From: Paulinella micropora | Taxonomy: Eukaryota > Cercozoa > Imbricatea > Euglyphida | NCBI GenBank assembly: GCA_009731375.1 | Contig: BJOX01000145.1 | Span: 290,957-354,956, forward strand | Reading direction: 5' to 3' | Length of the DNA: 64,000 nt | Part shown: piece after piece, positions 56,337 to 64,000 of the stretch | How positions within the stretch are numbered: position 1 is the first letter of the stretch | Layout: each line of letters starts with the position of its first letter | The notes under the pieces: generated by a model | Database searches by the model: none | Told to the model about the DNA's origin: nothing | Seen by the model: only the letters and a program-made list of their open reading frames with translations | Position numbers and translations under genes: made by a program

Positions 56337-57623
56337 AGATGAAGAAGGAAAAAGCACACGCAGGGAAAGATGCCAACAAAAGAGAGGAAGGGCAGAGAGG
56401 TGTGTGTTTTGGGTTTCAAAGAGAGAGTGGATGCAAGTGGGGGGATGAGTGTCGTTTTGCTCATACAGAGGGGTCAGTCACTATGCGTAGTGTGCCTGGG
56501 GTGTGCTACCTGTTTGAACAGTCAGGCAGCTGTGATAGATCTAACTGTAGGTTTAAACACACCACCACTAATAAGAAAGGGGGAGGGAAAGGAACAGGAA
56601 CGAGAAAGAAGACGTGGAAGAAAGGAGAGAAATGTTTCAACTGTAACATGGAGGGGCATGTGTTCTCCGCATGTGAGAAGGAGTGCAGGATGTGTGGGGG
56701 TGAGCATAGACTGCATGAATGTGAAGAGATGAAGAAGGCGAGAGAAGAGCCAGGTGAGAAGGAAGAACCGAGAGAGAAGGAAAAGAGAGGAAAAGTGGAA
56801 CATGGAAAGTTTGGAAGGGGGAGTAAGTCAGACACTTCTGACACAGATAGGGGGAGTGAGTCAGACACGGATGAGGAAGGTGAGAAGGTGAAAGCATTAA
56901 AAAGGACGATGAGATTTTTGACAGGGCGAGACAGAGTAGGCATGGTAAAGGAGAAGGCCCACATGGGCAAAGTGATGGTAGTACAAGAGAGAGAAGTATA
57001 TCGTCAATGTGAGGGGCGAGTGTCAGGTGGGCAGCAATGTTTTGTATGCACGCATGACATGGAGAGTGAGAATGTGTTGTTGCGAGAGGCAGCTTGTGGT
57101 TTGTTGAGAGGGCGATTTTGCGGGCTGCATACAGATCAGGAAAGAGAGAGTGAGAGGGAAGGCTTAGCCCCAGTGATGGGGGAGCAAAACATAATTAACC
57201 CACCTAAGCCGTTAGTTGAGAAGGAGAAGAAAGAGAAGGAGAAGCGCTCAAAGCGCAGAAGCAAGAAAAAGAAGGGGAAAGGAAAGGCTGAGTCCAGTCA
57301 GAAGAGCCCAAGGAAAGGGCAAGGTTATTTTATGGAGTCGGGGAACCAAGGTGACTCTAACGACGACGACCAACGCGACGGGCGTGTGGGAGGCAGCGAA
57401 AGCGACAGCGGCGCAGATGCGGACCCGGAGCGGCGATTCCAGCTGGTGGAGCGTGCGGTGCGCAAGTGGTTCCACGACCCGGGCGGAGGACTACAGCGTC
57501 GGCGAGATGGCGGATGGGAGCCGGGAAGTTAAGGGACCCGGCGGCTTCATGGAAGCAAGAGAATGGGGGAGCGCGCGGTGGGCGGCGCAACAACTGGACT
57601 TTTTGACTACTGCGTCAGCATAA
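55373..57623 (+). pseudogene. Gag-like retroelement ORF, unit 2, 3' part
   Basis: Continues the ORF opened at 33818. It has a basic/acidic N-terminal part with a GA-repeat segment whose length throws the frame out near 55850. The 557-residue frame from 55859 carries FDKLAGKAKRSVADLVRDTS and a helical region. Two CCCH fingers follow (CFGFQRESGCKWGDECRFAH, C-x8-C-x5-C-x3-H; CYLFEQSGSCDRSNCRFKH, C-x8-C-x4-C-x3-H). Two zinc knuckles follow (CFNCNMEGHVFSAC, C-x2-C-x4-H-x4-C; CRMCGGEHRLHEC). A 13-bp insertion near 57470 shifts the end, so it stops at 57532; the usual stop is 57623. RNA binding and particle formation are inferred. No protease, reverse transcriptase or integrase accompanies it. Confidence 0.85.
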
Positions 57624-58498
57624 GTTAAGTTGGTTAGAGGGATACAAAGTTAGTATTGCGTTAGTGCATATAGTTGTTAGTACGGCTCCAGTAATTTCTG
57701 AATAGTGCTACACATATTTACCATCATATATGCAAGTTTAGTAGCATACGGTAGATGAGCCCCGGGGCCGTTATTCCTAAATATTTCTGTCACAGTGACA
57801 TTCAAGACAGCAAAAAAAATTAGTTTTCAGTTTTTCAACACTGTGTAAGATTTTTATTTTTGTGACAATTTTTCGTTTTTGTGACAAAAATTTTCCCAAT
57901 TTAACGGTAACATTTTGCGAAAATTTACGATGTTTTGCGGACGAATATAGCAGTTAATTTGAAAATTTTAAATTTCCAACCAAAATCAAAATTCCAACCA
58001 AAACTGAAAATCTGACACAAAAACTAAAAAGCAAAATTTTTTTGTTGTCTTGAATGTCAACAGCAGTAGGGGGAGCAATGGATAATTTATTAATTAATAA
58101 TAGTATTTAGTCATACCGGCCCACCCCAATGACAATTGCCTATTTTTACCTATATCGCTCTAAGTGTAACGGTGAATTTAATGCTTTGGCGGTCTGGGGT
58201 TGGGCTTAGTGACGTGTCATTATTCAAATATCCAAGTAAAAGTAAAATACGAACCCTCTAGTCCACTGGGTTGTGAGCCTTGGCAGCGCTTAACTCTGGA
58301 GCACTGCAAGCAAGGAAGAAAGAGGACCATCGCCGACCTGGGAGGCGACTGTCAAAAGGGTTGGTGCCACTCCAAAATTGGCACACAAAAAGGGTGACCG
58401 CGTCGTGGGACAAGGCAAGCACATCAGGCACAACAACTGGTTTGCAACAACTAAGGCAAAAAGCAAAAAGGACAGACAGCCTCTAAGACCTCAGACTC
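57624..58498 (+). repeat. LTR-like spacer after unit 2
   Basis: Non-coding and nearly identical to 32919-33817. The one clear difference is at 58303-58325, where CACTGCAAGCAAGGAAG replaces the AAAAAAGAACAAAGAAAAGG version seen at 33599, 61153 and 62691. It probably contains promoter and termination signals for gag. Confidence 0.65.
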
Positions 58499-58763
58499 AT
58501 GAGTGTTAGTACTCTAAGAGGCACTTTCAAAAACAAAGGCAGTATGACGGGAAAAGGACAATATGACGGGAGAACCCCGTTCAAAGCGTTTCAACGAGAG
58601 ATGGTTTTGGCCCTAGGGGCAAAAGGACTCAAGGGGGCACTAAAGACCCCTCAAAAACACATTAAGTTAGTTCATGAGAGTAATGTGAGTGCGTTGCACA
58701 GCAAAGGAAAGAAAGTCCCCAACTACATGTGGAGGTGGGGGGAGAGAGCAGGAAAGCAATCAG

Positions 58764-58806
<43 letters not shown>

Positions 58807-60472
58807 GTAAAGATAGGGTTGAGAGAGGAGGAANNNNNNNNNNAGACTAACCAAAAGGTTTGGTAAGGTGAGTGAGGAAGATGTGCAAGATAAAATAAAT
58901 GCGATGAATGCATGGACATTTGATGAGAGGTGTGATTATGCTCCGCAGTTTGATGCGTTTGTTGCGTTAGATGAAGAGCTAAAGGCAGTAGGCCATAAAA
59001 CACCCCACAGAACAATGGAAACAATAATCACTAATGCCTTGCAAAACCCTGAGTATGCATCAGAGGGGGTGAGAAAGGATTGGGGAGGATGGATGAGCAC
59101 GCTGAAGATGAATAAGAAGCAGCATGCATGGTCTTTTGAGGAATGGTGGGAGGAGTTGGAAGAAAGAGTGCTGGAAATAGACAGAAATAAAGAAAGAGAG
59201 AAGAAGATGAAGAAAGAAAAAGCACACGCAGGGAAAGATGCCAACAAAAGAGAGGAAGGGCAGAGAGGTGTGTGTTTTGGGTTTCAAAGAGAGAGTGGAT
59301 GCAAGTGGGGGCATGAGTGTCGTTTTGCTCATACAGAGGGGTCAGTCACTATGCGTAGGGTGTCTGGGGTGTGTTACCTGTTTGAACAGTCAGGCAGCTG
59401 TGATAGATCTAACTGTAGGTTTAAACACACCACCACTAATAAGAAAGGGGGAGGGAAAGGAACAGGAACGAGAAAGAAGACGTGGAAGAAAGGAGAGAAA
59501 TGTTTCAACTGTAACATGGAGGGGCATGTGTTCTCCGCATGTGAGAAGGAGTGCAGGATGTGTGGGGGTAAGCATAGACTACATGAATGTGAAGAGATGA
59601 AGAAGGCGAGAGAAGAGCCAGGTGAGAAGGAAGAACCGAGAGAGAAGGAAAAGAGAGCAAAAGGGGAACATGGAAAGTTAGGTAGGGGGAGTAAGTCAGA
59701 CACTTCTGACACAGATAGGGGGATGAGTCAGACACGGATGAGGAAGGTGAGGTGAAAGCATTAAAAAGGACGATGAGATTTTTGACAGGGCGAGACAGAG
59801 TAGGCATGGTAAAGGAGAAGGCCCACATGGGCAAAGTGATGGTAGTACAAGAGAGAAGTATATCGTCAATGTGAGGGGCGAGTGTCAGGTGGGCAGCAAT
59901 GTTTTGTATGCACGCATGACATGGAGAGTGAGAATGTTTTGTTGCGAGAGGCAGCTTGTGGTTTGTTGAGAGGGCGATTTTGCGGGCTGCATACAGATCA
60001 GGAAAGAGAGAGTGAGAGGGAAGGCTTAGCCCCAGTGATGGGGGAGCAAAACATAATTAACCCACCTAAGCCGTTAGTTGAGAAGGAGAAGAAAGAGAAG
60101 GAGAAGCGCTCAAAGCGCAGAAGCAAGAAAAAGAAGGGGAAAGGAAAGGCTGAGTCCAGTCAGAAGAGCCCAAGGAAAGGGCAAGGTTATTTTATGGAGT
60201 CGGGGAACCAAGGTGACTCTAACGACGACGACCAACGCGACGGGCGTGTGGGAGGCAGCGAAAGCGACAGCGGCGCAGATGCGGACCCGGAGCGGCGATT
60301 CCAGCTGGTGGAGCGTGCGGTGCGCAAGTGGGCGGAGGACTACAGCGTCGGCGAGATGGCGGATGGGAGCCGGGAAGTTAAGGGACCCGGCGGCTTCATG
60401 GAAGCAAGAGAATGGGGGAGCGCGCGGTGGGCGGCGCAACAACTGGACTTTTTGACTACTGCGTCAGCATAA
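58499..60472 (+). pseudogene. Gag-like retroelement ORF, unit 3
   Basis: It has the same start as unit 2 (MSVSTLRGTFKNKGSM) and reads across the unoccupied Polinton target (TPQKHIKLVHESN). A gap at 58834-58843 removes part of the N-terminal half. The fingers and knuckles are intact in the frame 58868-59755. Deletions near 59725 and 59850 then shift it to the frame 59882-60472 that ends LDFLTTASA. It is degenerate as assembled. Confidence 0.8.
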
Positions 60473-61150
60473 GCTAAGTTGGTTAGAGGGATACAAAGTT
60501 AGTATTGCGTTAGTGCATATAGTTGTTAGTACGGCTCCAGTAATTTCTGAATAGTGCTACACATATTTACCATCATATATGCAAGGTTAGTAGCATAAGG
60601 TAGATGAGCCCCGGGGCCGTTATTCCTAAATATTGCTGTCACAGTGACATTCAAGACAGCAAAAAAAATTATTATTAGTTTTCAGTTTTTCAACACTGTC
60701 AGATTTTTATTTTTGTGACAGTTTTTCGTTTTTGTGACAAAAATTTTCCCAATTTAACGGTAACATTTTGCGAAAATTTACGATGTTTTGCGGACGAATA
60801 TAGCAGTTAATTTGAAAATTTTAAATTTCCAACCAAAATCAAAATTCCAACCAAAACTGAAAATCTGACACAAAAACTAAAAAGTAATTTTTTTTTTGTA
60901 TTGAATGTCAACAGCAGTAGGGGGAGCAATGGATAATTTATTAATTAATAATAGTATTTAGTCATACCGGCCCACCCCAATGACAATTGCCTATTTTTAC
61001 CTATATCACTCTAAGTGTAACGGTGAATTTAATGCTTTGGCGGTCTGGGGTTGGGCTTAGTGACGTGTCATTATTCAAATATCCAAGTAAAAGTAAAATA
61101 CGAACCCTCTAGTCCACTGGGTTGTGAGCCTTGGCAGCGCTTAACTCTGG
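60473..61150 (+). repeat. LTR-like spacer after unit 3
   Basis: It matches the earlier spacers up to AACTCTGGAG. The sequence after that belongs to the second element's boundary. Confidence 0.7.
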
Positions 61151-61643
61151 AGAAAAAAGAACAAAGAAAAGGGGGAGTGATCCAAAGGCTCCCCCCCTTT
61201 TTCGTTTTGAATTTTGCTATCGTTGGCCATTTTTTACAAAGTCGGTCGTATTAAGAGATAACAACATAAATCCCCATTTTTTACACGGGCAGTATGGGGT
61301 GCCACTACATTCAACACACAAAAGCAAAAAGGAAATGAGCCCGTGACCAAAACACGAAAACCTGCAGATTTTCTCCTTTGCCGAAAACGCGATTTTTGAC
61401 AAAGCGAAAAGAAGGCCAATTTCTCCGAAACAAAAAAAACAATTTTCACTCATAAATCAAACATTACCTTTTTCTTTTTGTGCCGTTTGGTTTCAATTAT
61501 GTTCTAAACATTACACACCGTTATTTATAAAAAATGAACTGCGAATATTGCGACAAGAAAGGATACCGACGGATATCATTACGAGGACATACATATATAA
61601 TGTGTGATGAATGCTTAAAGGTATGTAGAAATTGTAAGGTTGT
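61151..61643 (+). mobile_element. Left end of a second Polinton-type element, first assembled copy
   Basis: The sequence departs from the spacer after CTCTGGAG and passes through a GGGGGAG-TGATCCAAAGG-CTCCCCC hairpin. It then carries about 300 bp of leader and the first codons of a Cys-rich protein (61534: MNCEYCDKKGYRRISLRGHT). It stops at a 10-N gap. It is identical to 62689-63181, so it is either a recent duplicate or the same locus assembled twice. Confidence 0.6.
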
Positions 61644-61653
61644 NNNNNNNNNN

Positions 61654-61835
61654 TGGACCCGGAGCGTCGATTCCAGCTGGTGGAGCGTGCGGTGCGCAAG
61701 TGGGCGGAGGACTACAGCGTCTGCGAGATGGCGGATGGGAGCCGGGAAGTTAAGGGACCTGGCGGCTTAAGAGAATGGGGGAGCGCGCGGTGGGCGGCGC
61801 AACAACTGGACTTTTTGACTACTGCGTCAGCATAA
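61654..61835 (+). pseudogene. Gag-like ORF, unit 4, C-terminal fragment
   Basis: Only the last 60 codons remain between a gap and the stop at 61833-61835, with a 9-bp deletion near 61770 relative to other units. It is placed between pieces of the second element, probably by mis-scaffolding. Confidence 0.7.
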
Positions 61836-62207
61836 GCTAAGTTGGTTAGAGGGATACAAAGTTAGTATTGCGTTAGTGCATATAGTTGTTAGTACGGCTC
61901 CAGTAATTTCTGAATAGTGCTACACATATTTACCATCATATATGCAAGTTTAGTAGCATAAGGTAGATGAGCCCCGGGGCCGTTATTCCTAAATATTGCT
62001 GTCACAGTGACATTCAAGACAGCAAAAAAAATTATTATTAGTTTTCAGTTTTTCAACACTGTCAGATTTTTATTTTTGTGACAGTTTTTCGTTTTTGTGA
62101 CAAAAATTTTCCCAATTTAACGGTAACATTTTGCGAAAATTTACGATGTTTTGCGGACGAATATAGCAGTTAATTTGAAAATTTTAAATTTCCAACCAAA
62201 ATCAAAA
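61836..62207 (+). repeat. LTR-like spacer fragment after unit 4
   Basis: The same sequence as 60473-60845, cut by a 10-N gap. The remaining part appears at 62435-62688. Confidence 0.7.
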
Positions 62208-62217
62208 NNNNNNNNNN

Positions 62218-62424
62218 GAGCAATGTGATAAAGAAATGAGACGAGATAGTCTAATTCAACACACAAAGCGAAAGCATCCTATACCAATAGCACCACCAAT
62301 CCCTGAAACATTACAACCAAAAGAATGTCAATATTGCTCTAAGGTAATAATTGATAACATAACTTTCACAAAACACGAAGAGTTGTGTGGTAGGATTACA
62401 CGAAAGAATTATGCGAAGTCGTTA
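62218..62424 (+). other. Displaced fragment of the zinc-finger gene
   Basis: Between two 10-N gaps. It is identical to about 63498-63704 inside the 235-residue zinc-finger gene, so this is a misplaced contig piece rather than a separate gene. Confidence 0.8.
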
Positions 62425-62434
62425 NNNNNNNNNN

Positions 62435-62688
62435 TGTATTGAATGTCAACAGCAGTAGGGGGAGCAATGGATAATTTATTAATTAATAATAGTATTTAGT
62501 CATACCGGCCCACCCCAATGACAATTGCCTATTTTTACCTATATCACTCTAAGTGTAACGGTGAATTTAATGCTTTGGCGGTCTGGGGTTGGGCTTAGTG
62601 ACGTGTCATTATTCAAATATCCAAGTAAAAGTAAAATACGAACCCTCTAGTCCACTGGGTTGTGAGCCTTGGCAGCGCTTAACTCTGG
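62435..62688 (+). repeat. LTR-like spacer fragment
   Basis: Last part of the retroelement spacer, ending at AACTCTGGAG, directly before the second element. Confidence 0.7.
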
Positions 62689-63071
62689 AGAAAAAAGAAC
62701 AAAGAAAAGGGGGAGTGATCCAAAGGCTCCCCCCCTTTTTCGTTTTGAATTTTGCTATCGTTGGCCATTTTTTACAAAGTCGGTCGTATTAAGAGATAAC
62801 AACATAAATCCCCATTTTTTACACGGGCAGTATGGGGTGCCACTACATTCAACACACAAAAGCAAAAAGGAAATGAGCCCGTGACCAAAACACGAAAACC
62901 TGCAGATTTTCTCCTTTGCCGAAAACGCGATTTTTGACAAAGCGAAAAGAAGGCCAATTTCTCCGAAACAAAAAAAACAATTTTCACTCATAAATCAAAC
63001 ATTACCTTTTTCTTTTTGTGCCGTTTGGTTTCAATTATGTTCTAAACATTACACACCGTTATTTATAAAAA

Positions 63072-63779
63072 ATGAACTGCGAATATTGCGACAAGAAAGG
63101 ATACCGACGGATATCATTACGAGGACATACATATATAATGTGTGATGAATGCTTAAAGGTATGTAGAAATTGTAAGGTTGTAAGAACCCCCGAAAATTCA
63201 TATGCTAATAGAAACTACTGTAAGGAATGCTGTAAAAAATACCAGAATGAATATGCTAAAACACACAAACAAATATTAACACCTGAACAAAAAGCATATA
63301 AAAAAGAATATGATAGAAAACGACAAGCTGTAAAATTCAAATGCCCACAATGTGATAAAGAAATGAGGCGAGACCATCTAAATACACACATTAAAGCGGT
63401 TCACGAAAATAAGAAACCAATATTAAGCGAAGAAAGAAAACAAAAGAAACGAGAATATGAAAGAAAACGACAAGCAGAAAAAATCAAATGCTCGCAATGT
63501 GATAAAGAAATGAGACGAGATAGTCTAATTCAACACACAAAGCGAAAGCATCCTATACCAATAGCACCACCAATCCCTGAAACATTACAACCAAAAGAAT
63601 GTCAATATTGCTCTAAGGTAATAATTGATAACATAACTTTCACAAAACACGAAGAGTTGTGTGGTAGGATTACACGAAAGAATTATGCGAAGTCGTTAGT
63701 AAAAGAATTCAGTATGGAAGTGATAGAAAGTTGGGGGCCTGAACTATATATGAAATTGTTTTGTCGCGAAAAGAATTAA
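63072..63779 (+). CDS. Multi-zinc-finger protein, 235 aa
   Basis: The N-terminus has treble-clef or ribbon-like Cys pairs: CEYCDKKG, CDECLKVCRNCK and YCKECCKKYQ, a pattern seen in phage-type recombination endonuclease VII and HNH-like proteins. Two C2H2-like fingers follow (CPQCDKEMRRDHLNTHIKAV-H and CSQCDKEMRRDSLIQHTKRK-H), separated by a repeated EYDRKRQAVK / EYERKRQAEK linker. A third Cys pair (CQYCSK) lies near the end. It is intact. DNA binding is likely; nuclease activity is only a possibility. Confidence 0.75.
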   Translation: MNCEYCDKKGYRRISLRGHTYIMCDECLKVCRNCKVVRTPENSYANRNYCKECCKKYQNEYAKTHKQILTPEQKAYKKEYDRKRQAVKFKCPQCDKEMRRDHLNTHIKAVHENKKPILSEERKQKKREYERKRQAEKIKCSQCDKEMRRDSLIQHTKRKHPIPIAPPIPETLQPKECQYCSKVIIDNITFTKHEELCGRITRKNYAKSLVKEFSMEVIESWGPELYMKLFCREKN

Positions 63780-63818
63780 TTATTTACATTTATAAAAATA
63801 ATATTACATATATATAAG

Positions 63819-64000
63819 ATGCCACGACCAAAGATATATGAAGGAGATGCAAGGAGAAAAAGGAATAATGAGAAAGCTCTCGCATACTATTACCGCAATA
63901 AAGACCGCCTAAGCGAAGAACGAAAGGCGAAAGCCCAACAGACCAAGCTTGATATAGAAGAATACAAAAAGAAGATACAGGAGTTAGAAGAGCGACTGAG
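63819..64000 (+). CDS. Small basic protein, NKxxxxRK type (3' partial)
   Basis: MPRPKIYEGDARRKRNNEKA, then LAYYYRNKDRLSEERKAKAQ and a coiled-coil tail running off the window. It is related in start motif and layout to the 35010 gene of the first Polinton. A TATATATAAG leader precedes the ATG. Confidence 0.65.
   Translation, partial: MPRPKIYEGDARRKRNNEKALAYYYRNKDRLSEERKAKAQQTKLDIEEYKKKIQELEERL

Larger units (their letters stand above)
62689..64000 (+). mobile_element. Second Polinton-type element, left end (runs off the window)
   Basis: AT-rich, with gene style and small-protein content like the left end of the first Polinton, but a different terminal sequence. The terminal about 380 bp to 63071 is non-coding and includes a GGGGGAG/CTCCCCC hairpin near 62708-62735. 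The same GGGGGAGTGATCCAA junction precedes the gap at 33633, so a further copy may be collapsed there. No target duplication can be read because the right end is outside the window. Confidence 0.6.

Noticed and set aside
55859-57532. Gag ORF as a host RNA-binding gene
   Set aside because: Multiple near-identical tandem copies, zinc knuckles and LTR-like spacers fit a retroelement better.

Overview
This is a nuclear genome segment from a eukaryotic microbe (protist) that carries an integrated Polinton/Maverick-type DNA virus (a Polinton-like virus). The host is eukaryotic because its genes are split by many GT-AG introns and encode a BIRC6/UBE2O-type ubiquitin-conjugating domain, a RhoBTB-type GTPase with two BTB domains, and a mitochondrially targeted protein. 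I cannot name the species from the sequence. Runs of exactly 10 N and repeated contig ends show that this is a scaffolded assembly with several doubtful joins.

Layout. 1-2450: leading gap, then the 3' half of a ubiquitin-conjugating enzyme gene (+). 2451-5300: AT-rich intergenic DNA with nested foldback elements, then GA and ATGT repeats. 5632-20033: one very long RhoBTB-like gene (-). Its small GC-rich exons are separated by introns made almost wholly of microsatellites (GATA, ATA, TATATG, CAA, CTA). 20100-24925: CA, CT and GA repeats, a diverged tandem duplication and a 909-base gap. 25062-29792: gene (+) for a mitochondrial-type protein with short helical-repeat exons. 29793-30846: AT-rich DNA with a non-autonomous element bounded by terminal inverted repeats.

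30847-62700 is a head-to-tail array of a gag-only retroelement. Each unit has a gag-like ORF with two CCCH fingers and two CCHC knuckles, followed by an LTR-like spacer of about 0.9 kb. The second unit is split by a 21.4-kb Polinton (33978-55366) with 134-bp terminal inverted repeats and a 6-bp target duplication (AAGAAC). The Polinton encodes a protein-primed-type DNA polymerase B, retroviral-type integrase, double jelly-roll major capsid protein, penton-type minor capsid protein, adenain-type protease, packaging ATPase, a long fibre with an S74 endosialidase-type chaperone end, a HIRAN-domain protein, a DUF5754 protein and several small proteins. At least eight of these genes carry frameshifts or in-frame stops, so the copy is probably defective unless the indels are sequencing errors. 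From about 61.15 kb fragments of a second, different Polinton-type element appear, and its left end runs off the window at 64000.

The most unusual feature lies in the capsid half of the Polinton. Eight gene junctions carry the same composite palindrome: TGATATTT, a variable hairpin, AAACATCG, a spacer, then the same arrangement inverted. Stop codons are often embedded in the TGATATTT end, and start codons abut the AAATATCA end. The stem arms differ between sites but stay complementary. I found no description of this arrangement in what I know of Polintons; candidate roles are mRNA 3'-end hairpins, as known for giant viruses, or cassette-exchange sites.
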